Source of the DNA: Stercorarius parasiticus
Lineage: Eukaryota > Chordata > Aves > Charadriiformes > Stercorariidae
Assembly (NCBI GenBank): GCA_013396915.1
Contig: VWZL01005037.1
Coordinates: 2,415,702 to 2,479,701 of the forward strand
DNA length: 64,000 nucleotides
Direction of reading: 5' to 3'
The notes under the pieces: model-generated
What the model was told of the DNA's origin: nothing
The model's input: the letters and a program-made list of their open reading frames with translations, nothing else
The model's database searches: none
In this document: positions 25,201 through 36,400 of the stretch, piece by piece
Layout: each line of letters starts with the position of its first letter
Position numbering within the stretch: the first letter of the stretch is position 1
Position numbers and translations under genes: made by a program

Positions 25201-27489
25201 ACAGTCCCTGGACCTGAGTGCCCTGCCCTTCTGACCACCATGGGGGCTGGCAGCAGTCTGCGCCCTGCAGGACCAGGGGGTGCCAAGATGGGGGCTGCTG
25301 CAGGAGGGCAAAGAGCCCGGCATGTTCCCTGCAGGTCTCATCGACCCCCCGGGGAACATCACAGCCCACTGGGCTGGGGCTGCGGGGCAGCTCTACGTGT
25401 CATGGCAGCCACCACTCGCCGACTACCCAAACTTCTTCCTCTACGAGGTGCGGTGCTGCCCTGCCAGCTCCCCAGAGATGTCCTGCAGCACCACATTGGA
25501 CCCCAGCGGGCAGCACCTGGCAGAACCCTCTGTCCACCCAGACATCAGCACCCATGCACCCATGTCTGGGGCAGCCGCAGCCTCCCCAGGAGTGCAGCAG
25601 GTACATGGAGGAGCCAGAGAAGGGCAGGGGTATTCAGGGTCCACAGCCGCTCCTCAGTCTGTCCCCTCTCCTGCAGGGGCTCGTCCAGGCCAACACCTGG
25701 GTGGTCCTCCAGGACCTGCAGCCAGGGGTGAGGTACCACATCCAGGTGCGCAGCAAGCCCGACGGCACCTCCATGGATGGCGTCTGGGGACCCTGGTCGC
25801 AGGCAGTGGCTGCGGAGACACCTCGCTCCTCCGGTGAGCCGCCATCCCCACCACTGGGGTGCTGGCAGGCACATCGGGGAGGTACTCACACCTGGGGCTG
25901 CGAGGGGTGGAGGTCCTGGGGTAGGCAAGGTGCAGCACCCAGGCTTTGGGGGTCCAGGGGGTAGCAGCCCCCTCCCTGCCCTGGTTCTCACCTGCCCAGG
26001 AGACATCGGGCTGTGCTGCAGCACCCCTGACCTGCAGCACGTGCGCTGCAAGTGGATCTGGGACCCCGCAGAGCCCCACAGCTCCCATCAGGTCTTCTAC
26101 CGGCCTCCCCCAAGCGGGGCTGGCACAAGGTAAGGGGCACATAGGGGACCTGGTGCTCAGGTGGAGGGGCGGCACATCCCAGGGACAACCAGCCCTGCTC
26201 AGTGTCCCACATCCCAGCCCCAGAGCAGGCTGGCAGTGGGCGAGGGGAGTGGGGCTGACTGGCTCCCTGCTCCTCGCGCAGGGAAGACACATGGCAGCAG
26301 TGCAAGGAGGTGAGCGTGGGGGCACAGGGCACTCACACCTGCACCTTCCAGCCCAGGGCCGGCAGTGCCATCTCCGTCCTAGTGAACATCACCCGCTCCC
26401 ACGCGCTGCCCACGCTCAGCTACTTCAAGGAGTCCTTCTGGTTGCACCAGGCTGGTGAGTCCCACCGCCACCGTGGCCCCTGGCTGGCATGGACGTGTCC
26501 CACATCCCATTCCATGGCAGTGACATATCCCTGTCCCCAGCAGTGCTCACAGAGGCCCCACAGCTTGTGCAGGCGACGGTGTCACGGGGACAGCTGAGCG
26601 TGGAGTGGCTGCCACCCCTGGAGGCATTGGCAGAGCAGCTGGACTACCAGCTCCGCTATGCCGTGGAGAACAGCCAGGACTGGAAGGTGAAGGCATGGCC
26701 AGGGCTCCCCTGAGCAGCCCTGCACACCTGCGCTGCCAGCACATGGCCTGCATGGGGTCAGGCAGGATGGACCCGCATCCCAGTGCTGCCCCTCGGCCGC
26801 CCCACAGCAACTGTTGTCTCCAGCTCAGTTCTGCCCCACAGGTCCTGCAGGTCCCACGGGCGTCCAGGAAAGAAGTCCTGGACCTACGGCCAGGTGCCCG
26901 CTACCATGCCCAGGTGCGGGCCCAGCCCAGCGGGCCGTGGTACCAAGGCAGCTGGAGCGCCTGGTCTGAACCTGTCATGGTTGACATCATGAACGATGCA
27001 GGTAAGGGACAGGGCAGGAGCAAAGGCAGCAGACAGAGGAGCCACACGGCTGAGGACAGGAGGCTGAGAGCTCTGGAAATGGAATGGGGAGTGCTGGGAA
27101 GAGGGTGACAGGGCTGCGAAGGGCTCAGTGGTGGCGGGTCTGGGGCGGGGGGGTACAGTCCCAGCGCTCCTCCTCCGATGCAGGCTGGATCATCCCGAGT
27201 GTTATTGTGGTGCCGCTGCTCTTCACAGGAGTGCTCCTGGGGCTGCGGTGCACCTTCCCCTCCCTCTACAGGTAAGGGCTGTGCCTGGGGCAGGTGGGGG
27301 GGNNNNNNNNNNNNNNNNNNNNNNNNNNNNNNNNNNNNNNNNNNNNNNNNNNNNNNNNNNNNNNNNNNNNNNNNNNNNNNNNNNNNNNNNNNNNNNNNNN
27401 NNNNNNNNNNNNNNNNGCTGCCCGGCACCGACATCGCCAACCAGTCCTACCTGCTCATGAGCGGCTGGGACCCGCGCGGGCCGCCCTAA
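22272..27489 (+). CDS. MPL: MPL thrombopoietin receptor (12 exons; exon 11 and part of 12 lost in gap)
   Basis: Homodimeric type I cytokine receptor for thrombopoietin; signals through JAK2 in stem cells and thrombocyte lineages. Exons: 22272-22374 (signal peptide), 24548-24683, 24985-25160, 25335-25600, 25677-25833, 26000-26129, 26282-26454, 26541-26686, 26842-27001, 27184-27271 (TM, aa about 484-505), then a gap and the end of the last exon 27417-27489. Identity is shown by [14 protein letters not shown] near the N-terminus (human [12 protein letters not shown]), the duplicated cytokine-receptor modules with WGPWS and WSAWS boxes, and the C-terminal [10 protein letters not shown] (human HIANHSYLPL), which holds a Tyr. 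About 512 codons are visible before the gap; human MPL is 635 aa. Box1 and box2 fall in the gap. The residue matching human Trp515 is Cys505, from codon TGC in LRCTFPSLY. The start ATG has A at -3. Confidence 0.97.
22375..24547 (+). other. MPL: MPL intron 1
   Basis: A 2.2 kb intron between the signal-peptide exon and the first cytokine-receptor exon. It includes a G/A-rich stretch around 23395-23560. I recognise no repeat or exon. Confidence 0.8.
27303..27416. other. MPL: Assembly gap (114 N) over MPL exon 11-12
   Basis: The gap starts after a run of eight G and removes the JAK-binding juxtamembrane exon and the upstream part of the terminal exon. By comparison with human, roughly 95 codons and one intron are missing, more than 114 bases can hold. 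Confidence 0.95.
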
Positions 27490-27517
27490 GCCGCTCCCCC
27501 CCGCCTCCATGCCCCGA

Positions 27518-27523
27518 AATAAA
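27518..27523 (+). other. MPL: Polyadenylation signal AATAAA of MPL
   Basis: AATAAA lies 29 bases after the MPL stop, giving an unusually short 3' UTR of about 50 bases. Confidence 0.85.
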
Positions 27524-27565
27524 CGAAACGCGCAACCACCCGGCCTCCTTCCTCCTTCGGGGCGT

Positions 27566-27598
27566 CCCGGTCCCGGTGCCGGTGCCGGTGCCGGTCTC
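27566..27598 (+). repeat. Short GC-rich tandem (CCGGTG)n
   Basis: CCGGTCCCGGTG followed by repeated CCGGTG hexamers, between the MPL polyadenylation signal and the CDC20 promoter. Confidence 0.8.
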
Positions 27599-27709
27599 AG
27601 CGAAGACGAGCGGCAATCCCCGCCCCCTCCCCGCTGACCCACTACCCACCCACTAGCGGCACGGCACCGGCGCAGCCGCCCCGGCGCGGTAGAGCCCCGC
27701 CCCGCCGGG

Positions 27710-27857
27710 GGGTGCAGCCAATGGCGGCGCGGCGCGCGTTGGTCGCCATGGCAGCGTGCGGCGGTTGGGTTTGAATCAGCCAATGGGAGGAGCAGCCGTG
27801 CGGGGTTTAAATGCTGCCGCCGGGTCGGGCTGTGCGAGCCTCAACTGTGGAGCGGAG
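27710..27857 (+). promoter_or_regulatory. CDC20: CDC20 promoter with CCAAT boxes and CDE/CHR-like element, plus noncoding exon 1
   Basis: Two CCAAT boxes lie at 27718-27722 and 27780-27784. Between them at 27770-27775 is TTTGAA, the canonical cell-cycle homology region (CHR), with a GGCGGT (CDE-like) 4 bases upstream at 27760-27765. A TTTAAA occurs at 27806-27811. NF-Y sites plus CDE/CHR are the hallmark of G2/M genes repressed by DREAM in quiescent cells, which fits CDC20. A donor at 27857/27858 (GCGGAG|GTGAGG), paired with the acceptor ending at 28233, implies a short noncoding first exon starting about 27830. The TSS is inferred. Confidence 0.75.
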
Positions 27858-27987
27858 GTGAGGGGTGGCTGGGCCGTAGCCCCGGGGGGAGCCTAAGGAG
27901 TCGCCAGGGAGGTGGGGAGCGCGCCTTAAGGCGAAGCGGACCCCGAGGGAGACTCTGGTGGCGAAGGGGGCCTTCGGCGAGGGGGGG

Positions 27988-28165
27988 GAAGGCTGTGGTG
28001 AAGCGGCCGCTGAGGAGTGCTCTGGNGCGTTACCCTGTGGTGAGGGGCCCTTGAGGGGCGGCCTGGGGTGGGAGGGTGTCCTGTAGTGGAGAGGGCTTTG
28101 AGGGGCGGCCTGAGGCGGGGTGTCCGGTGATGGAGGGAGCCTTGAGGCGCAGCCGGAGGGGGGCC
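27988..28165 (+). repeat. Degenerate tandem repeat in CDC20 intron 1
   Basis: About three imperfect copies of a 44-47 base unit of the form GTGGTGAGGGGCCCTTGAGG / GGCGGCCTGGGGT / GGGTGTCC start near 28038, 28085 and 28126, with a weaker copy upstream. One undetermined base is at 28026. Confidence 0.65.
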
Positions 28166-28237
28166 CGGCGGAGGAGGGCTGCAGCCCGTCCGGTGTCCCT
28201 GCGCTGGGCCTTGCTGATGCCGTCTGCCCGTAGTGCC

Positions 28238-31200
28238 ATGGCGCAGTTCGTGTTCGAGGCGGACCTGCACGGACTGCTGAAGCTGGACACGCCGATCCCG
28301 AACGCGCCGCCCGCGCGGTGGCAGCGCAAGGCCAAGGAAAGCGGCGCCCCCGGGCCCAGCCCCGCCGGCGGCCTGTCGCCCATGAAGCCGGCCAATCGCT
28401 CCCACAGCTCCAGCAAGACGCCATCCAGGACACCCGGTGAGCGGCGGCGATCAGCGGCACAGGTTGGGCGAGGGGACCGTCGCCTGGGCTGCTTGCCTTT
28501 TAGCCGTAGGGCTCTGGGCTCCGTGCCAGCAGCCGGGCCTGCTGGTCAAGCAGGAGGGGGTGGGCTACCCTGACTGGCTCCTGGGAGCCACCCACCTTCT
28601 CTTCCCCAGCATGAGGTGGGCGGAGATCTGTGCACTGGGGCTGAGTGAACTGCTGACCCCCAGCTGTCTTGCTGGCACAGCTATGTGTTGGGACAAGTGT
28701 GGGTGGGACTGTCTGCCTGACAGCTTTACATGCTGTAACGGTATTTTGGCATCCTCCCCTTATCTATGAATGAGGGAATTGCTGCACTAAGCTCAAGGAG
28801 CTGTCTCCTGGCAGTCCCTAACCAGAGTTTAGTGCCCTTATTACGGGGGCAGGGGGAAGATGGGAGGGGCAGAAATATGACTTGGGTGGCATGAGTTCCT
28901 TGAGTCCTGCTTGTCTCAGGTGTGATGTGGAAAACTGTTGGGTTTGCTGTCTCTTGAAAACTCTAATACAGGCTGTTCATTAGCTGTAAGCCAATACTTG
29001 CAAATGTGAATGCAGGTAAATCTGGATCCAAAATTCAGAGCACACCAACAAAGGCTGGGGGGGATCGCTACATTCCAAACCGAAGCACTATGCAGATGGA
29101 GATGGCCAATTTCCTCCTAACCAAAGAGAATGACCCTGCTGAGGAGTCCCCTACCAAGAAGGTGAGTGGTGTTGCTGAGTTACGATTACAACAATGATCA
29201 CTATCAAACACCTAATCTTTCATGGCCTTCTCCAGAGAAGTGAACTGTTAAGTTCTGCCAAGTAAGTGCATGGGGCTGACAGCCGTAGCCATCACTGCTT
29301 CCAGTTCTGGGCTTCAGGAGCCTGGGATGAGGTAGAAGCTGTAGAGCCTGCGAATGGAACAGGTACACATCTGCTACACAGGAGCCTGAGCATAGTGGCT
29401 CTTTAGTGATGTTTCCCTAGGCACAGGGAAAAGCATAGAGCCTTAAACCTCTGCTTCCATTCACTCTAGCCTGTGCCACTTCTGGTAGCAAAATTCAACT
29501 TTGGGCTAATGAGGCTTTAAAATATAGCAGGCTACAGAGACACAAAACTCTGAGCCTGTGCACAGTGAAACTGCTGGTGGTAGCTATTCTAGGACAATGT
29601 CTACATGGGGAGCTATTCTGGAATGTGTACACTGTGTTCTGAAATCTGTTTATGAAGCATTTGGTTCCTTGTGGCTGTGGCTTTCCCCACTGTTGATGAG
29701 ATACTGAACTTGCCATTCTTCTGTATGAAAATGTGAGCAGGACAGCGTGCCAATGTCTGAGGAAAAACTACCTTGAGCTGCCAGTCTAGCTGACTCTCAC
29801 AGCACAGCTGTACACCTTCTGATTGTAGGAGAAGGGGGCTTAGGTGTATGCTCTGCCTACTGCAGTTGTAAGTGCAGCGTGGGCTTTGTGTTTCAAATGC
29901 ATCTTGCTGAGGATTGTTTGTCTCTGTAGGAGCAACAGAAAGCCTGGGCAGTGAATCTGAATGGCTTTGATATAGAAGAGGCAAAGATCCTCCGCCTCAG
30001 TGGAAAGCCACAGAATGCTCCAGAAGGTATGATACAGGTTCTGTGTGACTTGACTCAGCTGGAGAGATCTGGGCAGGGTAACAGCAACACAGAGGCTCTG
30101 TGTGTGGATGTGGGAGAGATCAACTGGCTTCTTGGAGCTCCTGTGCACACTGGAGTCTCCCTCCTTAGGTCTCATGAGGTTGAGGGGTTGCATAACAGCT
30201 ACAGTGAATTTATTTACAAAAGTTGAAATGACTGCCAGTTTCTCACTGGTACTGCAGGTGGCAAACCTTCCTGATGTCTGCAAAAGCTTCAGACTCTCTA
30301 CTGTGCCCTTTGTAGCTTAACGGTCACTAAACATAATGGGATACAGAAAATGAAGTGCTTGTCATTTAAACTTGTTCCTGTGAATTAGGGAGTCAGAACT
30401 CACTCTGGTTCAGCAGTTAATACTGCCAGTGATATTAATACATTGTACTCTTCTGAGTGTTTCTCTTTTCTCTCAGGACTTTTCACTGGAAGGGATTTCT
30501 ACTTCAGTGAGCAGTGCTCAGCTGGGAGGAAACAGTAACTCAGGTTAACAAATCTGTTCCTCTGCACACAGGCTATCAGAATAATCTGAAAGTGCTCTAC
30601 AGTCAGAAAATGACACCGGGATCCAGCAGGAAGAATGGCAGATACATTCCCTCAATGCCAGACCGGATCCTGGATGCACCAGAGATCCGCAATGACTATT
30701 GTAAGTAGCCTACAGTGTTGAGTGCTGGGCACCAAGATCATTCTGCCCTGGAGTGCAGTTCCTAGGACGGTGTGGTCCAAGGAACTGTAACTCTAACTTG
30801 GCTGCTTCAGCACCTTATGCACTCAGGCTGGCACGGACCACTTCTGGAGTTGTTCCTGTGTAGCCTTATGGGACCAGTGGTCCAGAGTGCTGTCTAGGTG
30901 ACATGGATCAGGGCTACCTGACCTCAATAGCTGAGCATGGTGACACCCAGAAGGCTGTCCCTTAACCACATCTGGTGTGCGTGCACGCACATACACCACA
31001 CCTGATGCAGGTGGAAGATCTGGCATCAGCAATGGTGAAAGGCAGGGCTCTCCAGGTAAGATCAGTGTGACCTGTGTTACTCTTCCAAATTGTAGATCTG
31101 AATCTCATTGACTGGAGCTCTCAGAACTTCCTAGCAGTGGCTCTAGACAACTCTGTCTATTTGTGGAACAACACTTCTGGGGAGATTATCCAGCTGCTGC

Positions 31201-33338
31201 AGATGGAGCATCCAGATGATTATGTTTCCTCTGTGTCATGGATTACAGAAGGAAACTACCTTGCTGTTGGCACAAGTAATGCTGAGGTCCAGGTGAGTAA
31301 AACTAGAGGTGTTGTCTAGGGATTGCCAGAGCTGTGGGGCCTTGGGACAAAGGCTTAGCTAGCACAAGAAGGATGTGGTACACTTGCTGTGACTGGTGTG
31401 GGGTGGAAATGTCCACATCCAGCCATGGTCAGTGACCAACTGCAGCAGCAAGGCAGGGTTTGGTTTTGGGGTTTTTCTTGACACCTGGAGTTACCTTCTG
31501 TTCTGTAGGCATGAGATAGATTGATCTCTGCTCCCATACTGATAAGGTTGAATGCTGGAGCCTGTGCAGTGAGGTTCCTAGGGCAAAGCAACAGGGCTGC
31601 ATTTCCTCATCCTCTGGAGAACTTATTGCTCTGCCTTTCTAGCTATGGGACATACAGCAGCAGAAACGTCTCCGAAATATGACCAGCCATTCTTCCCGTG
31701 TGGGATCCCTCAGCTGGAACAGCTACATTCTCTCCAGGTAAAGCAGTGGGTGGGGCTGGGTGAAGGGCAGTGTCTAGCTGTTGCAGATTCCTATCCTAGA
31801 TCTGTGAGCGGTGCAGGTTAGGGATGGCAGAGAGGAGCTTCTGTCCTGGCTTAGGATTCTTACTGAGCCTGTTCTGTGGGGACTGTGGGGAGAAGGCCTG
31901 TCTTCTCTTCTACCCTTTGTGCTGAAGTTGTGAAGAGCTTCTGTGCCTGCTTCTCTCATGCCAACAGGCCAGTGATGCAGGTAACACTGGTTGAAAGCCA
32001 ATGGCAGATATGGCAATCTTGCAACAGCACAAAAATGTTTTTTGGTGAAAATATGTGCCAGCCTGACCCTGCAAGCCTTCTCTCTGCAGTGGGGCAAGGA
32101 CTGGCCACATCCACCACCACGATGTCAGAGTGGCTGAGCATCATGTGGCCACACTTGTGGGCCACACACAAGAGGTGTGTGGACTCAAGTGGTCTCTAGA
32201 TGGCCGCTACCTGGCCAGTGGTGGTAACGACAACCTGGTGAACATCTGGCCGTGTACCCAGGGGGACAGCGGAGACTTTGCTCCTGTACAAACCTTCACT
32301 CAGCACCAGGGTGCTGTCAAGGTGAGTGCAGGGCTGCTGTGGCCAGGGGTGGGCACATGTCTGCATGCAAGGCAGACAGGAAGCAATGGCTGTGCACAGG
32401 TTGCCTCTTGCATGTCTTAGAATTAACCCTTTTCTCTCAGGCTGTGGCGTGGTGTCCCTGGCAGTCAAATGTTCTAGCCACTGGAGGTGGGACTAGTGAC
32501 AGACATATCCGCATCTGGAACGTGTGTTCTGGCACCTGCCTCAGTGCTGTTGATTCCCATTCCCAGGTGAGACACGAACATCAGCTTTGTGACAAACACC
32601 TTCTGGCAGGATGCCTATACAGAGCTGATGGCTCCCAGGGGCATGGGAAAGGAGGGAGACTATGCTCATCTCTAGATGGTAAGCATCAGCACAAGCAACT
32701 TCTCTTACCTACATTATTACTGCTTCCCAGGTCTGTTCTATCCTGTGGTCAACAAACTACAAGGAGTTCATCTCAGGCCATGGCTTTGCACAGAATCAGC
32801 TGGTGGTATGGAAGTATCCAACGATGGCCAAGGTCACTGAGCTGCGAGGTAGGCTGGGCCCTTTGCCTGGGGAAGGGAAGGCTGCCAGAGACTGAAGGCA
32901 GATGTAATCCTTGGTTTGAGCAGACTGGTGGTCTAGCCTGGAGCATTAGTGATGCAGAATGGTGTCCATGGGCATGCTGCTAGGAGGGAGGCACTGAATA
33001 AACATTGTTGTTATAAATTCATGCTGCTGCAGCATGATGTAGGGACAGCTATGCAAGCCGTGGTGGGGCACATGGGAGTGAACTTGACCATTGTGGTAGA
33101 ACTACAGGCACAGGGCATGTGGTGATCAGCCCAGCCCTGACTGCACACCTCCTCCTCAGGTCACACTGCCAGAGTGTTGAACCTCACTATGAGCCCTGAT
33201 GGTGCAACGGTGGCCTCAGCAGCTGCTGATGAAACACTGCGGCTCTGGCGCTGTTTTGAGATGGACCCCATAAAGAAGAAGGAGAAAGAAAAGGCCAACA
33301 GTGCCAAAAGCAGCATCATTCACCAGGGCATCCGATGA
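28238..33338 (+). CDS. CDC20: CDC20, APC/C co-activator (10 coding exons)
   Basis: WD40 substrate adaptor that activates the anaphase-promoting complex at metaphase and is the target of the spindle checkpoint. Coding exons: 28238-28436, 29016-29161, 29930-30026, 30572-30700, 31096-31292, 31643-31737, 32090-32321, 32441-32566, 32731-32848, 33160-33338. They total 1518 nt (505 aa; human 499). Visible elements: N-terminal [18 protein letters not shown]-box DRYIP (aa 83-87), KEN box (103-105), MAD2-binding KILRL, seven WD40 blades from about aa 190, and the C-terminal Ile-Arg tail (HQGIR) that docks on the APC/C. The segment aligned with the human CRY box reads GRY (aa 170-172). The start sits in GCCATGG, directly after the exon-2 acceptor. 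Confidence 0.99.
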
Positions 33339-33404
33339 AGGCACAAGGCTGTTGGGGGGAGTGGGGAAATTTAGCTTGCACACTGTACAGTTATTTTAAA
33401 TGTT

Positions 33405-33410
33405 AATAAA
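33405..33410 (+). other. CDC20: Polyadenylation signal AATAAA of CDC20
   Basis: AATAAA is 67 bases after the stop in GTTAATAAACTGC, followed by T-rich sequence; the 3' UTR is about 90 bases. Confidence 0.85.
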
Positions 33411-33429
33411 CTGCTTTAATTTGACTTTT

Positions 33430-36400
33430 TTATGGAGTCCAATGGAAGAAAAGGCCATGACTCACAGAACCAAGCCCTTCCTTCCTGAGGTTTGGTATCT
33501 GGACAAGTGGTGGAGCTCTTGTTCTTTAGGGCTAGTTTGCAGTCAGCCTAGGACAGCCCTGAAGTCCAGAGAGAAGAAGGATGCTGTACTAAGGCAGGTG
33601 TGTCACCTGCCACATCATGCTGACCACAGGTGCAGCAGTTCCACCAGAAGGGCTGTGGCTTGCTTGTACCCCACAGGGGGAAGCTGTAGCACTGAAAGAC
33701 CCAGCTTTCTTTGCACCTCTTAACTTTCTCAAACAGAATCATGGAGCAGCCTGGCCTGTAGCTGGATACTGGTTCTGGTGTCCTGGCTCTGGGAAGTGTT
33801 AGAGGATAAAGAGGGCCTCTGTATTAATGTCTGTGCTCTTGGGTACTTTCAGAATAAAGGGTTAGAGCCTGAGTGACTTCCTAGCCCTCCATCCCTGATC
33901 AGAGTGTGTCAAAACTGACCCTTCCCAGGGTTCCAGCCCTGCAGTGGGGCTAGGAGGAAGTGTCCCTGATTTGTCTCAGTTTCCACTGAGCAGAGAACCA
34001 GCTCTAAACTGGACCCTGCCAAGGGAGGGCTCTCTGCCTGGCTGCTGCCTGCTGTGGTGGGGAGGAGCATGCCTCAATTGAAAGCACAGTATGTCTGTGT
34101 ACCCAGCTTCTGCTGTGTCTTGCCTTACTGTGCCTCTGCAGGTAACTACCAGCAGTGATCACCTGTGCCAGAGCAGTCTGGGGCCTTGCTCTTGACAGTC
34201 CTGAGCTGTAGTCTCACCTGCACACAGCAGCTGTTAGTCTTGTTCTGCTACACCCAGCCTCTGTGATGCAGCCAATGCTGCCTGCTCTTACAGTGCTAGG
34301 GTAAAATAGCTATTTTTGCAGTGAGTTTAGTACCAAATTTATGAGTATGTGCTATTGGAAAAAAAGGGGGGGGCAGGGTCTGGAAACATACAGCAACAGC
34401 TGTAATCACACCAAAGCCCAGAAAGGGGCTGGCAATGGCGTGAAGCCTGATGCAAAACAAAAGGTTAGTTTACATTGCCAGAGCCAGCTTTGACATCACA
34501 CAAGAGACTCCCAAAGCACAGTGCACAGCCCTTAGTCATATATTCTTCCAGCAGCCCTGATCTCTGTCCTCCCCTCCTGCTTAGGGGAAGCCCTAGAGCC
34601 AAGCTGAGGCTGCATGTAGGGAAGCAGGCAGCAGAGCTCAGCTGATGTTTGGTTGAGCTTGACTCTCCAGCACTTGGAAAATGCATTTTTTCCCGGCTCA
34701 GTTACACTGGTGCAAGTTGCAGGGAGCATATTCGAGCCTTTACCTGAGCAAGAGCCAGCAGGGACACAGCTACCATGCTGCTCTGCATGTTGGAGCCATG
34801 GTGCCTGAGGTTGTGGGGCTGCACAAGACCCATCCAGCCTGTCCTTCAGCTGCACCAGCACAGCCCACAGCTGCCAGGGACGCTGCACAGCAGATTAGGC
34901 CCTTGGTCTGTGCAAAGCAGCTCGACAAAGCCTGTGCCTCCCATCAGCCTATGATTAGTTGAGAGTGGATTATTAACAACTGTTTTCACCTTCCTCTTAG
35001 CACAGTACCACACTGTACCTGGTGCCAGCTCCTGCTCTGCCGCCTGAGCTTTAAGACAGCTGGAGCCTTCAAAGGTGGGCAGTGCTGGCTCAACTTGAGC
35101 TGTGCCAAGGCCAGCTACAGCACACCTGCTCACACCCACCAGAGCAGCCCCACACATTGCTGAGATGGGGGGCACAGTCTCAAAAAACAGCTTGCAGCAG
35201 CTGAGCCCAGCACCTTCCCAGGAGGGAAGGTTTGGCTCTTCCCCAGAGCTGTGCTGCCGTTGTAGGAACCCTGCCCCACACCGCTGCAGTTCAATGCTGG
35301 GAGTTAGCACAGACTTACCCTGTGGCCCCACAGCAGATTAAGGCTTCCAGTGGTTCCTGACCCTGGAAGGAAGGCTTTACATGCCTGAAAGCTGGTGTAG
35401 TTTCTTCACTCCCATGTAATAGCAGTTTATCTTTCTCAGACAGAGCCTATCTTGCCTCTCCTTAGCACATACCCACCCCCAGAAACTGTGCATTACACAC
35501 ACTTTGAAAGTCCTCTGAGAATTACTGGAAGGTGATGGTATTATGGTGTCTTCCTTTGGCCCCATACTGGTCCTACTGCCCTGGAGCAAGGAGGAGCGGA
35601 GGAAGGAGCTGGGTGCTGACCCAGCAGGCCCAGGAAACACTGCCATATAAGGTGGGAATTGAGTTTGGAGCAGCCGCCCAGACTGACCGTGACAGGGTAT
35701 AAATTGCCAAGTGCTGTGGCCAGCCCATAGAAAGATCACAGCTCACAGGAACAATTGGAGGAAGGGAGAGCAGAACACACGTAGGGAACAGCCCGCTTTA
35801 AAATGCCAAGCATAAGTAGTTTGAAGTATTGTTACTATTTTGGGCAAAAGCAAAGACAGTCCTGTCTTTGCCAAGAGCCAGCTGGAGCAGGGAGAAGGAG
35901 GTTAGACAGGAAAAGCTCCATCACAGCTGACTCTCACCTCCAACTCCTGAAGCAGTGAGCACTGAACTACTGTTACACACCACTTCAGCAGCGACCAGAA
36001 CAAAACCGCCTGCCAGCCCTTGCCCACAGAGAAGTGGCAACAACTGGCAGAATACCACACAGTGCAGGAGCCGGATCCCATTTTAAGGCTTCATACATAC
36101 AAGGGCACCGAGCCCTGTGAAACAGTGATGCAGTTAGGCATATTGGTCACACCAGTTCAGCTCACTTGAAGAGGTTGTCCTACGTTTCAGAGCATGACCT
36201 TGAGGTATACAGCAGCTCAGGCAGGGTCAGCAGAGCTTTCCCTCACACCAAGATCTGGCTCTAGGGCTTTGGCTGGACATCCAGTAAAGCCCTCCCACAC
36301 ATCAGATGCAGTGAAACTCAGCTTCTGGAGGCTTGCTGGTCTAATGCATTCCTCCCAGCCAGCTACCCACCCTCCTTCCCAGGCTTGAGTCCGCACCTAG

